Positions 32,966-41,482 of a DNA stretch of 64,000 nt are shown here, in pieces. The notes below the pieces were generated by a model, which had not been told where the DNA came from, did no database searches, and worked only from the letters and a program-made list of their open reading frames with translations. Made by a program: the position numbers and the translations under genes. Source of the DNA: Snuella lapsa (lineage in GTDB: Bacteria; Bacteroidota; Bacteroidia; Flavobacteriales; Flavobacteriaceae); contig NZ_BAABCY010000099.1 in NCBI RefSeq assembly GCF_039539345.1, positions 36,879 through 100,878 of the forward strand, in the 5' to 3' direction. The stretch's first letter is position 1; every line of letters begins with the position of its first letter.

Positions 32966-35368
32966 TCACTTTAGCAAGTCCTGATAATTAACTCCATAAG
33001 GCTCGGCATAAAGAGCTTGGTAATTCTTTGAAAACGTAACATAAGCGTTCTGAGCAAGTCCATGTTTTCCTAAAGCAACCAATTCGATAATTAAAATTTG
33101 AAGGGCATTTTCATTCAAACTGTCGAACAAAAGAATTGTTTTAGCCATTTTAACACATACCTGTCCGGGTAAATTATGATGATGATAATTGTATATACCA
33201 GACAACAGATGCTCTACCTCATTTGATAATTTAGCCTTAAAATAATCGGCCCACTCGGTTTGAGTGCTTTGTAAAACATTCCCTTTCTTTAGTAACTCAA
33301 GAAGGGTCTCCAAATCACTCAAAGCAATAGTTTCATTAGCCATATCTGATTCTATCTGCTCTTTTAGACGCATGTATTCGTAGACATCTACCTCCAAAGT
33401 ATCGGCATTAACAATACGCCATTTCTTGTCTTCAAAAACAACCTGCAACCCCTCGACTTGCGATAATACCATACGCAACTTCCGAATGTTCCCACTTCGA
33501 TTTTCTTTTGCCTTTACTTTGGACACACCTGGCCAAAACGTTTCTGTAAGTTTATTGGTTGTAACACCATCCTTCTCATCTATAGCCGATAAAATTAAAT
33601 AGGACACTAATTGTTTGTGAAGTGGAGAAAATGAAGGACTCTGCCCCTTCGTCTTATACAACTGAAAACTCCCAAAAAGGCTTAACATGTCTTTTTCAAC
33701 CTCAGCCTTGTTTTGGCGTATTACATAAGGAATAGAGGTCTTAGGTTTTGCTTTTTTAGCCTTTTTTCTTTTATATGTTATCATCACTATCCCTACAATA
33801 CAAACAAAAATGACAACCAAAGCCAAAAGCACATAGTTTCTATTACTTTCTGAGCGCTTATCTGCTCCCTCAAACAACATGGTAACCTCCCTTTGTGAAA
33901 GTCCCCTATCCCAAATTTTCAAGTCATCTATAGCGCCATAAAATTGCTCCCCCCAGATATTGTTCCCTATAACCAATGACTGATCGGACGGAATAATTTC
34001 GGACGTATCAATATCGCCTATTTTTTCGCCATCTAGATAAAAATCTACCGTTGTCCTAGGGTTATACACTACCACTAAGTGCTGCCACGTCCCTATTTTA
34101 AAAGGACGTTCTACAACATGGTCTTTTATGGTAGCCGCTGTAAAGTCGGGACTTCCTTTATTTAATTTAACGGAAAACGCCAGACCAAAACCTACAATCC
34201 CCATAAATTCAGGAAGCGCTTCTGGTTTTAACCAAACAGAAACACTTATAGGCGTTTCGAAATTAAGCGTATTTTCCTTGGAGTAATCAATAAAAGCGTC
34301 CTGTGCATTTAAATACAATACCGTGCCTCGCTCTAAGTCATCAGCAAAAGTAATATCCTTTGTTATAACCCTGTCCCACTCATTATCTGCTCGGTTTACA
34401 ACAGTTTTATCAAAAGTAAAATCATATTCTAAAGCATCTTCTAAAACTACATCGTACGCTGTAAATAAACGTGGAGCATCCGTTTGAGCTACGTGATGAA
34501 TCACTTCGGCAGGAGTTATACGGTACCCATTTTTATAAGGGGACAGCACTTGTTCCTTTTCGGTTAAGGGAAAGGAAAATTTAGCAGGTGTAATCACTTT
34601 GGGTGAATTAATCCAAGATATTTCACTTAATAATGCTCCATTATATTCTAATACGCCTCGAAAACGCCTGGTACGATTTAAAGAATCAGCTACATGCGTG
34701 ACAGTCAAAGCATCCAAGTATGGAGCATCAATAAAATTAGGTGCCTTACCCGTTGTTTTCCAAAACTCAAAAACATGTTTAAAAAGGGTTGTATCTGTTT
34801 TTGTATGCGTACTAAAAAGCACAAGTTTGTTTAAGGGATCTGCAGTAAACCTATTTACATATTTACTTTCATTTCTAACACGTCCTATGGAAGTTTCGGC
34901 CAAATCCTGTTGAAAAACAGAAAGAACCCTCACCCCTTGCTCTTTCAATACATCAACTTTGGGCCAATCGTCTTCCGTTTTAAAAAAGATTTTTTCAGGA
35001 AAATACAATTCCAGAAAATTACTTAGATCTTCCTTGTTATATACCCCTCTAAAAACAAACGAAATTACGGCCTCTGTATCTTCAGTTAAAAATTGGTCTA
35101 CTTCCAACAAAATTGTTTTTAAAGGAACCTCATTTATCGCACTCTTAACGACATACTTTGCTCCATTCTTTTCAACATCAAAAATAAAAGCACGAACACC
35201 TTGATGAAGTTTAAATGTAATGGAATCGGCCGAAGCCCCACTTACAAAAACATAGTCGTCTACCGTTAAATCATTCTGCGAATAGCCTTTCGGCAGGTAT
35301 AAAAAGGGAAAAAGCATCAATAACAATAGATAATTTTTTGTTAGCATAAGAAACCTATCTATTAGCAT
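32966..35368 (-). CDS. Membrane-spanning transcription regulator: PI-PLC-like and LamG outside, SARP-like winged helix inside
   Basis: An 800-residue protein from the ATG at 35368, preceded by GAGCAGG; ATG at 35347 is the alternative. A signal or anchor segment (about 8-30: MLTKNYLLLLMLFPFLYL) is followed by a region like PI-specific phospholipase C X domains (about 40-200: LHQGVRAFIFDVEKNG, VPLKTILLEVDQFL, VLKEQGVRVLSVFQQD). The catalytic His positions look lost: SGASADS stands where GTHNS is expected. Next is a LamG/concanavalin-like domain (about 345-500: ISVSVWLKPEALP, WQHLVVVYNPRTTVDFYLDGEKIG, FYGAIDDLKIWDRGLS), a transmembrane helix (about 511-532), a basic stretch, then a winged helix (about 565-660: LTETFWPGVSKVKAKENRSGNIRKLRMVL) and a helical BTAD-like end. 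It looks like a one-component envelope sensor, perhaps for a glycan. Domain calls by eye. Confidence 0.72.
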   Translation of the reverse strand: MLIDRFLMLTKNYLLLLMLFPFLYLPKGYSQNDLTVDDYVFVSGASADSITFKLHQGVRAFIFDVEKNGAKYVVKSAINEVPLKTILLEVDQFLTEDTEAVISFVFRGVYNKEDLSNFLELYFPEKIFFKTEDDWPKVDVLKEQGVRVLSVFQQDLAETSIGRVRNESKYVNRFTADPLNKLVLFSTHTKTDTTLFKHVFEFWKTTGKAPNFIDAPYLDALTVTHVADSLNRTRRFRGVLEYNGALLSEISWINSPKVITPAKFSFPLTEKEQVLSPYKNGYRITPAEVIHHVAQTDAPRLFTAYDVVLEDALEYDFTFDKTVVNRADNEWDRVITKDITFADDLERGTVLYLNAQDAFIDYSKENTLNFETPISVSVWLKPEALPEFMGIVGFGLAFSVKLNKGSPDFTAATIKDHVVERPFKIGTWQHLVVVYNPRTTVDFYLDGEKIGDIDTSEIIPSDQSLVIGNNIWGEQFYGAIDDLKIWDRGLSQREVTMLFEGADKRSESNRNYVLLALVVIFVCIVGIVMITYKRKKAKKAKPKTSIPYVIRQNKAEVEKDMLSLFGSFQLYKTKGQSPSFSPLHKQLVSYLILSAIDEKDGVTTNKLTETFWPGVSKVKAKENRSGNIRKLRMVLSQVEGLQVVFEDKKWRIVNADTLEVDVYEYMRLKEQIESDMANETIALSDLETLLELLKKGNVLQSTQTEWADYFKAKLSNEVEHLLSGIYNYHHHNLPGQVCVKMAKTILLFDSLNENALQILIIELVALGKHGLAQNAYVTFSKNYQALYAEPYGVNYQDLLK

Positions 35369-35555
35369 TAACCTGCTCTTTTTTTTTAATGAATGAAGTT
35401 TTTGTTTTAGGTAGCCCAAAATACAATTAATCTCAAAATTTATAAGCAAAATTGACCTTAATTACCGACTTACAACCAAAATTATATAAAAATAGTAAAA
35501 GTGAAAAAGAAAGGCGCTTAAAAGAAAATCTCAAATAATAGAATTTATTACTTTT

Positions 35556-35600
35556 ACTTGATAATCGAGTTTTAAATGTTCCGAGGCTTGCCCCGAGGCA
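35556..35600 (-). repeat. Interspersed intergenic repeat, copy A (upstream of rmuC)
   Basis: Read on the minus strand this is GCCTCGGGGCAAGCCTCGGA, ACATTTAAAA, CTCGATTATCAAGT. It matches copy B (36946-36989) over its length in opposite orientation, so the two flank rmuC as inverted repeats. A longer relative is at 56795-56884. Confidence 0.7.
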
Positions 35601-35625
35601 ATTTACCTTAATCCAATAAAGTACC

Positions 35626-36945
35626 ATGAACGACAATATTATTCTTATTCTTTCCATACTTATTTCTGCTGCCATCGGTTATTATATAGGGTTACTTTTT
35701 ACAAAACTTAAAAGTAAAAGTGAAAAAAGTACGCTTGAAGAACGCCAAAACCAATTACAACTTCACATAGAGAGCTTAAAGCAAAACTTAGACAAAATTG
35801 AAGGTGAGCGTGAGGAAATAAGAAGAGAAAAAGAATTTTTAAATGCTGAATTAATCCGAAAAAATACCGAGTACGAAAATTTGCAGCAACAAACTTTAAA
35901 ACGAGACAAGGAACTTGAAGAGCGCCAAGAACAGCTGCGCAAAGACTTCGAATTGTTAGCAAACAGAATATTAGACGAAAAATCAAAAAAATTTACACTC
36001 CAAAACCAAGAAAACATAAAAAGCATTTTAAATCCACTTCAAGAAAAAATAAAACATTTTGAAGAAAAGGTCGACTCCTCCCAAAAAGAAAGCATCAGTA
36101 TGCATTCGGCCTTAAAGGAGCAATTACTAGGCTTAAAAGACTTAAACCAACAAATGACCAAAGAGGCCACCAATTTAACCCGCGCTTTAAAAGGGGACAG
36201 TAAAATGCAAGGAAACTGGGGTGAATTGGTGCTGGAGCGCGTATTGGAAAAATCTGGATTGGAAAAAGACAGGGAGTATTTTGTACAACAAAGTTTTGCG
36301 CGTGAAGACGGCTCCAGAGTTATGCCTGATGTGGTACTACACCTGCCAGACAATAAAAAAATGATTATTGATTCTAAAGTGTCTCTTACCGACTACGAAC
36401 GTTATGCTAATGCTGATGAAGACGATAAGCCACCTTTTTTAAAGGCACATGTAAACTCCATTAGAAAGCATGTCGATCAACTATCTGCAAAAAACTATCA
36501 GGACCTATATGACATAGAGTCTCCCGATTTTGTATTAATGTTCATTCCAATTGAACCTGCTTTTGCTGTTGTAGTACATGAAGACAATAGCATTTATAAT
36601 AAAGCTTTTGAAAAAAACATTGTTATTGTAACACCATCTACCCTATTGGCAACTCTGCGAACTATTGACAGTATGTGGAATAACGAAAAACAACAGCAAA
36701 ACGCCATTGAAATTGCCAGACAAGCGGGTGCTCTATACGATAAATTTGAAGGCCTTGTAAAAGATTTAACTGGTGTGGGCAAAAAAATTGACGCAGCAAA
36801 AATGGATTACTCAGCCGCAATGAACAAACTGGTAGAGGGCAGAGGCAATCTTATTACTAGTGTTGAAAAACTTAAAAAGATGGGAGCAAAAGCCAAGAAA
36901 GCATTACCAGAAGCTATTATTAAACGTGCTCAAGAAGAAGAGTAA
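35626..36945 (+). CDS. rmuC: DNA recombination protein RmuC
   Basis: A 439-residue protein. An N-terminal membrane helix (IILILSILISAAIGYYIGLLF, residues about 4-25) is followed by a long coiled coil (about 30-180, rich in Glu, Lys, Gln) and the RmuC core (about 185-400: GDSKMQGNWGELVLERVLEKSGLEKDREYFVQQ, RVMPDVVLHLPDNKKMIIDSKVSLTDYERY, FVLMFIPIEPAFAVVVHED, VIVTPSTLLATLRTIDSMW). The core is related to restriction-endonuclease-like nucleases; in E. coli loss alters inversion rates at short repeats. Flanked here by inverted copies of an intergenic repeat, one starting directly after its stop codon. Confidence 0.93.
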   Translation: MNDNIILILSILISAAIGYYIGLLFTKLKSKSEKSTLEERQNQLQLHIESLKQNLDKIEGEREEIRREKEFLNAELIRKNTEYENLQQQTLKRDKELEERQEQLRKDFELLANRILDEKSKKFTLQNQENIKSILNPLQEKIKHFEEKVDSSQKESISMHSALKEQLLGLKDLNQQMTKEATNLTRALKGDSKMQGNWGELVLERVLEKSGLEKDREYFVQQSFAREDGSRVMPDVVLHLPDNKKMIIDSKVSLTDYERYANADEDDKPPFLKAHVNSIRKHVDQLSAKNYQDLYDIESPDFVLMFIPIEPAFAVVVHEDNSIYNKAFEKNIVIVTPSTLLATLRTIDSMWNNEKQQQNAIEIARQAGALYDKFEGLVKDLTGVGKKIDAAKMDYSAAMNKLVEGRGNLITSVEKLKKMGAKAKKALPEAIIKRAQEEE

Positions 36946-36989
36946 GCTCCTCAAAGCAAGCCTTGGAGCATAAATCTCGATTATCGAGT
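36946..36989 (+). repeat. Interspersed intergenic repeat, copy B (downstream of rmuC)
   Basis: GCTCCTCAAAGCAAGCCTTG, GAGCATAAAT and CTCGATTATCGAGT begin immediately after the rmuC TAA. The first part can form a GCTCC/GGAGC hairpin and the last part is a CTCGAT/ATCGAG palindrome, so it may also end the rmuC transcript. Confidence 0.7.
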
Positions 36990-36994
36990 AAATA

Positions 36995-37026
36995 TTTGTT
37001 TATCAACCAAAAACGTGATATATTTG
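36995..37026 (+). promoter_or_regulatory. Promoter of the satD-DUF3307-thioesterase operon
   Basis: TTTG (36995-36998) and TATATTTG (37019-37026, exact TAnnTTTG) are 20 bases apart. Transcription should begin near 37033, inside the first of three operator-like repeats. Confidence 0.65.
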
Positions 37027-37105
37027 AATATTCCTCAATAAAGGAATATATTTAATTATTCCTTATTTAAGGAATTTAATTTATTATTCTGTAATCAAGG
37101 AATGT
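37022..37105 (+). promoter_or_regulatory. Three 28-bp direct repeats each holding an ATTCC-N8-GGAAT palindrome (operator array)
   Basis: Palindromes lie at 37030-37047 (ATTCC-N8-GGAAT), 37058-37075 (perfect ATTCCTTA-TT-TAAGGAAT) and 37086-37103 (ATTCT-N8-GGAAT, one change). Centres are exactly 28 bp apart, about 2.7 helical turns. The array runs from the -7 element to 17 bases before the satD start, the classic place for a repressor site. The encoded SatD protein has a helix-turn-helix-like C-terminus, so autoregulation is a reasonable guess. Confidence 0.75.
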
Positions 37106-37121
37106 AAAAAATTAGCTTATT

Positions 37122-37736
37122 ATGACTAGCGTAATTACTGGTGATATTATAAAATCCAGAAACCACAGTAATCCCGAAATATGGCTAAAAGAACTTGAAT
37201 TGGCAATGTCTACACTAAGCTCAAACAAAAGCCATTGGGAAATATATCGAGGTGATAGTTTTCAAATAGAAATACCGGACTACCTTTCGAGTTTTGAAAA
37301 AGCCGTTTATATAAAAGCATGTATTAAATCTATAAAAGGTTTGGATGTTCGATTGGCCATAGGTATTGGAAATAAAACCTACCAGGGTAAAAAAGTAAGC
37401 GAATCAAACGGTGAAGCTTTTGTGTATTCAGGCGAAACTCTAGAGACCCTAAAGAGAGAAAAACAGAACTTACTTATCAAAACGAATAATACAAAACTGG
37501 ATAATGAGCTAAATCTTTATTTTAAACTGTCCTCGATTGCTATGGATAACTGGACCGCAAATTCCGCAGAAATTGTAAAGCTCAGTCTTGAAAACCCCAA
37601 CACGCTCCAAAGCGAATTGGGCAAAATGATAGGCATTAACCAAAACGCCATAAGCAAAAGACAACGGCGAGCCTATCTTAGTGAAATTCTTGAATTAAAC
37701 CGCATGTACAGACATAAAATAACGATCCTATCATGA
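37122..37736 (+). CDS. SatD-family protein with C-terminal helix-turn-helix
   Basis: A 204-residue cytoplasmic protein. The N-terminal half is SatD-like (MTSVITGDIIKSRNHSNPEIWLKEL; WEIYRGDSFQIEI; DVRLAIGIG; ESNGEAFVYSGETLE), a fold that resembles nucleotide-cyclase-like domains by its GDIIxSR start. The C-terminal part has NTLQSELGKMIGINQNAISKRQRRA (about 160-185), a helix-turn-helix. The name comes from the streptococcal sat acid-tolerance operon; the biochemical role is unknown. It overlaps a DUF3307 gene by 4 bases, a recurrent pairing. An operator array precedes it, so it may bind that DNA. Confidence 0.8.
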   Translation: MTSVITGDIIKSRNHSNPEIWLKELELAMSTLSSNKSHWEIYRGDSFQIEIPDYLSSFEKAVYIKACIKSIKGLDVRLAIGIGNKTYQGKKVSESNGEAFVYSGETLETLKREKQNLLIKTNNTKLDNELNLYFKLSSIAMDNWTANSAEIVKLSLENPNTLQSELGKMIGINQNAISKRQRRAYLSEILELNRMYRHKITILS

Positions 37737-38443
37737 TTTTAATTAAACTTTTAATAGCCCACCTTATTGGTGATTTCTTTTTACAGCCCAAAAGCTGGGT
37801 TAAGAGTAAAGAAAAGAAAAAACTAAGATCACGCGAACTATATTTTCATGTACTGATCCATGTTGCCCTTACTGCACTAATATTATGGGACCTAACACTA
37901 ATACCCATTGTAATAGCTATAGGCATTTCCCATTTTATTATTGATGCAACAAAACTTTTAATCCAAAAGAAAAAAACAAAACGCCAACTCTTCTTCTTAG
38001 ATCAGTTATTTCACATTGCCATTATCGTTCTTTGTTATTTTTTCTTTACCGATAATATCTTGCATATTAAAAAGGTAATAACTGAAAACAGTCTGTTGTT
38101 AATACTCTGCTTTATATTTTTAACAACACCGGCCTCAATAATTATGAAAACTATTTTTATAAAGTGGAATATTTCAGAACTTACTAAAAATAATAAGTCC
38201 CTTGAAGATGCTGGAAAATATATCGGTATATTAGAACGCTGTTTAGTTTTTATTTTTATCATCTTTAACCATTGGGAAGCCGTTGGATTTCTCATAACTG
38301 CTAAATCGGTTTTTCGGTTTGGCGATTTAAAAAAATCTAAACACAGGCAGCTTACAGAGTACATTTTAATAGGCACACTCATTAGTTTTAGCATAGCCAT
38401 AATAACAGGTATCATTTATAATGTTGTAATTAACCATGTTTAA
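37733..38443 (+). CDS. DUF3307 inner-membrane protein
   Basis: A 236-residue polytopic membrane protein starting MILIKLLIAHLIGDFFLQPKSWVKSKEKKKLRSRELYFHVLIH, the diagnostic DUF3307 opening (HLxGDFxLQ, then a His in a second helix). About six to seven membrane segments follow, including GISHFIIDATKLLIQ with further His/Asp residues that could bind metal or substrate, and a C-terminal FGDLKKSKHRQLTEYILIGTLISF. It overlaps satD by 4 bases and the thioesterase gene by 8, so all three are coupled. Function unknown. Confidence 0.85.
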   Translation: MILIKLLIAHLIGDFFLQPKSWVKSKEKKKLRSRELYFHVLIHVALTALILWDLTLIPIVIAIGISHFIIDATKLLIQKKKTKRQLFFLDQLFHIAIIVLCYFFFTDNILHIKKVITENSLLLILCFIFLTTPASIIMKTIFIKWNISELTKNNKSLEDAGKYIGILERCLVFIFIIFNHWEAVGFLITAKSVFRFGDLKKSKHRQLTEYILIGTLISFSIAIITGIIYNVVINHV

Positions 38444-38972
38444 AAATATTACGGATTCACAAGTAACTATCACAGAATTAATGCTTCCTGCACACTCCAA
38501 TTTTAGTGGTAAAATTCACGGGGGCTATATTTTAAATTTAATGGATCAAATTGCCTTTGCCTGCGCCTCTAAACACTCAAGGCATTACTGTGTAACGGCA
38601 TCAGTAAACCGGGTAGATTTCTTAAATCCTATAGAAGTTGGAGAACTTGTTACCCTAAAAGCATCTGTAAACTATACGGGACGCACCTCTATGGTCATTG
38701 GTGTACGTGTTGAAGCCGAAAACATACAAACGGGTGAAAAAAAGCACTGTAATTCGTCCTATTTCACTATGGTCGCCAAAGACGACCAAGGTAAAAATGT
38801 AAAGGTACCAGGGCTTATATTGGATTCTGAACAGAGTATTCGTAGGTTTTCAAGGAGCATTGCCAGACAGGAACAGGCTAAAAACAGGTCCACAACCTTT
38901 AAATCGACAGAATTTAAAATGGATGACCATCTGGAACTACTTAAAAACCACAATGCACAAATAGCGATTTAG
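38436..38972 (+). CDS. Acyl-CoA thioesterase (hotdog fold)
   Basis: A 178-residue cytoplasmic hotdog-fold protein of the YciA/BACH type. Key features: LMLPAHSNFSGKIHGGYILNLMDQIAFACASKH (the Gly-rich loop and the long hotdog helix with its acidic residue), VTASVNRVDFLNPIEVGELVTLKASVNYTGRTSM, and CNSSYFTMVAKDDQGK. It hydrolyses acyl-CoA thioesters; chain length cannot be told. The C-terminal 40 residues are a charged extension. Its start overlaps the DUF3307 gene by 8 bases; it converges on a TonB receptor gene with 5 bases between stops. Confidence 0.88.
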   Translation: MFKNITDSQVTITELMLPAHSNFSGKIHGGYILNLMDQIAFACASKHSRHYCVTASVNRVDFLNPIEVGELVTLKASVNYTGRTSMVIGVRVEAENIQTGEKKHCNSSYFTMVAKDDQGKNVKVPGLILDSEQSIRRFSRSIARQEQAKNRSTTFKSTEFKMDDHLELLKNHNAQIAI

Positions 38973-38977
38973 TGCAA

Positions 38978-41482
38978 TTAAAATGCTAGCCTAAAAACCA
39001 TATTAGGGGTTATTCCCAGTGAATACTGCTCAACTTTATTAACAGTATTATTTCTTAGCCTGTAAAAATTGTTGATCTCATTTTCCTGGTCAAGTACATT
39101 CCAAACAGACACACCTAAAACTGCTCCATTATTCCATATTTTAAAATCGTACATTGCCGAAAAATCCAATCTCATATAATCCCTTAAGCGATCGGAATTA
39201 GGTGCACCATAATTAATAACATTATCCTGAAAGCTATTATCAATGAGCGGTCTTGTTGTCGGCTTTCCTGTATACCAATTAAATCCTGCAGAAACTTTTA
39301 GTTTATTTAGGGAATATGCTGTTCCGAACGTTACCATATGTGTAATATCATAATTACTTGGAAACCTTGTAACCGAAAGGTCTTTAAAAAAATAAGAGTT
39401 GTCCATATAAGAATAACTCAGCCATGAATTAAAACTATGTATCGCTTTCCTTAACAATAGCTCCCCTCCTTTTACTTCGTAACTCCCAGTAGACTTAACA
39501 AATTCGAATTGATTTTGAAATCCCTGACTCTGTGATGTTATTCCGGTAACCTTTTTATAGTATGCATCTACATTTAGCAACCATCCTTTTTTGTTGTAAC
39601 TGATTCCGGTAGAAACTTGTTTACCCTGAATAACGGGTACGTCATTGTTGTTCGATAATTGCCATCTTCGTTTTTCAATTCCCAAAAAATCACTCTGAAA
39701 GTTAATCACCTGTGAGGTATTCTGGTGTTTGAACTCTCCCAGAACCTCCCAGGTAAAATAGTTTAAAAACTTATGGCTAAAACTAAATCGGGGTTCCAAT
39801 AACTGCTTATGGAACTTTGATAAATAATTGTATCTGATCCCTAAATTTAAATTGGTTTTTCCACTTAACGACCTATACCCTATCTCTGAAAAGACCGCAT
39901 GTGCCCTTAAAACTTCTGAAACCAACGACCTGAACAACGGACTATCAACATCGTCTAAATTGGTCACCTTAGTTTCTATAAAATGATAACCATTTAAAAA
40001 CTGAAAACGCTCATTAATGGCATAATTCATTTTTAACTTAGTGCTGGTTTCAGACACTATATTCTCCTGAAGAAACCGTTGGGCATCCAAAATATTCGCA
40101 TTAATCGATTGCAGCTTATAATCTGTCTCGTAGATTTCCAAAACGGTTTGCAAACGTCGTGTCCAATCACGTTCATAATTAATAGCCCCGGCTATACTTT
40201 GTTGGGACAAACTACTTTTACGGGATTCTTCATTATTATTAAGGTTGGCATTTTCGTTAAAAATAAGCCGGTTGTGCACATTAATAAAATTAAGCCTTAG
40301 CTTATCCTTTTCAGTTATCCGATATAGCCAACGCAAAGACATATCGTGAAAATCGAACGACTTATCGGAATTGGTTATGTTCATTTGATTATTGGCCACT
40401 TCGGTGTTTTGAGAAATTCTGTCGAAAAATGCCTTATATGTAGGCGTCTCAACAAAGTCGCCAATTGACTTTCTAGCTGCTATTTGAATGGAAGAGGTTT
40501 TACCAACGGGTGTGTCAATATATCCATTAACATTGGTTAAATTGGCACCAAGCATTCCTTTAAACTTTGAATTAACCCGCTTGCTACTTTGCATATCTAT
40601 AGTACCCGAAACACCATCGGAAAAAACAGCACTACTACCATTTTTACGCAAAGAAACATATTGTGTTATTAATGGGTTATACATGGAAATCAAACCAAAA
40701 AAATGGCCCGATTGGTACATTTTTATACCATCCCAAAGTATTAAGTTTTGATCGTGCGTACCGCCTCTTATATTAATATTAGAAACCGTTTCGTTACTAC
40801 TTTGCACACCAGGAAAGTTTTGTACAGATTGCAAAACATCGGCTTCTATAAGTCCTGGTAAAATATCGAATTTTGAAAAATCGATATCAAAAGAACCATT
40901 ATTTATTTTGTTAATTCCATTAACGATATAGTTAGAAATTAACACTTCTGTAAGCCTTTGAAAATTTGGCATTAAAAAAATGTCTGGGCAGTCTCTATCT
41001 TTTAGGGCATTGTAAGTTACATATGTTGTTTTATACCCCAAATAACGGATTACAATTGGTTTAGAAGTATCTTTTACCTGCAACTCAAACACACCTTTTT
41101 CATCACTTGTAGTGGCCTCGTCCCCCATTTGAATGGTAGCGACAGATAAAAGCGCTCGTGTTTCCATATCCCTTATGGTTCCACACAAAATTTTAACAGG
41201 ATTATGTTTTATGGAAATAACATGAGCTCCAATTCTTGTAAATAAAAGGCTGGTAGCATTTTGAAGATACGCAAGAGAGTCATCAAGTGACTTTAAATCT
41301 GTATTCCACTTAACTGTAAGGCCTTTAACTGTGTCCTCTGCATAATTAAATTGAACTTTGTATTTAACTTCTAAAAAAGAAATAACCTCGGCAAGCGGTT
41401 TTTCCTCATTTTGTGAATACAAATCACTGATTGAACACGTGAAAAATAGTATTAATAAAAATTGCTTAATTCTTTTTCTCAT
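38978..41482 (-). CDS. FecA-type TonB-dependent receptor with STN and carboxypeptidase-like domains
   Basis: An 834-residue outer-membrane receptor. Signal peptide (ending near YSQ), an STN signalling domain (about 25-95: KPLAEVISFLEVKYKVQFNYAEDTVKGLTVKW), a CarboxypepD_reg-like domain (about 98-175: LCGTIRDMETRALLSVATIQMGDEATTSDEKG), a plug (about 205-310: QSVQNFPGVQSSNETVSNINIRGGTHDQNLILWDGIKMYQ) and a barrel. The STN domain, with the FecR and sigma genes just upstream, indicates a trans-envelope signalling receptor. No SusD partner is adjacent. Substrate unknown. FecR overlaps its start by 17 bases. Confidence 0.92.
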   Translation of the reverse strand: MRKRIKQFLLILFFTCSISDLYSQNEEKPLAEVISFLEVKYKVQFNYAEDTVKGLTVKWNTDLKSLDDSLAYLQNATSLLFTRIGAHVISIKHNPVKILCGTIRDMETRALLSVATIQMGDEATTSDEKGVFELQVKDTSKPIVIRYLGYKTTYVTYNALKDRDCPDIFLMPNFQRLTEVLISNYIVNGINKINNGSFDIDFSKFDILPGLIEADVLQSVQNFPGVQSSNETVSNINIRGGTHDQNLILWDGIKMYQSGHFFGLISMYNPLITQYVSLRKNGSSAVFSDGVSGTIDMQSSKRVNSKFKGMLGANLTNVNGYIDTPVGKTSSIQIAARKSIGDFVETPTYKAFFDRISQNTEVANNQMNITNSDKSFDFHDMSLRWLYRITEKDKLRLNFINVHNRLIFNENANLNNNEESRKSSLSQQSIAGAINYERDWTRRLQTVLEIYETDYKLQSINANILDAQRFLQENIVSETSTKLKMNYAINERFQFLNGYHFIETKVTNLDDVDSPLFRSLVSEVLRAHAVFSEIGYRSLSGKTNLNLGIRYNYLSKFHKQLLEPRFSFSHKFLNYFTWEVLGEFKHQNTSQVINFQSDFLGIEKRRWQLSNNNDVPVIQGKQVSTGISYNKKGWLLNVDAYYKKVTGITSQSQGFQNQFEFVKSTGSYEVKGGELLLRKAIHSFNSWLSYSYMDNSYFFKDLSVTRFPSNYDITHMVTFGTAYSLNKLKVSAGFNWYTGKPTTRPLIDNSFQDNVINYGAPNSDRLRDYMRLDFSAMYDFKIWNNGAVLGVSVWNVLDQENEINNFYRLRNNTVNKVEQYSLGITPNMVFRLAF

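Noticed and set aside
34599..35204. Two + strand frames (104 and 81 codons)
   Set aside because: Both are antisense within the large membrane regulator gene and show no domain.
37022..37105. Reading the 28-bp repeats as a short CRISPR array
   Set aside because: Units are directly adjacent with internal dyad symmetry and no spacers, and they sit between a promoter and a start codon, so operators fit better.
38035..38415. 126-codon minus strand open frame
   Set aside because: Antisense to the DUF3307 gene, which has clear family motifs and overlaps its operon partners.
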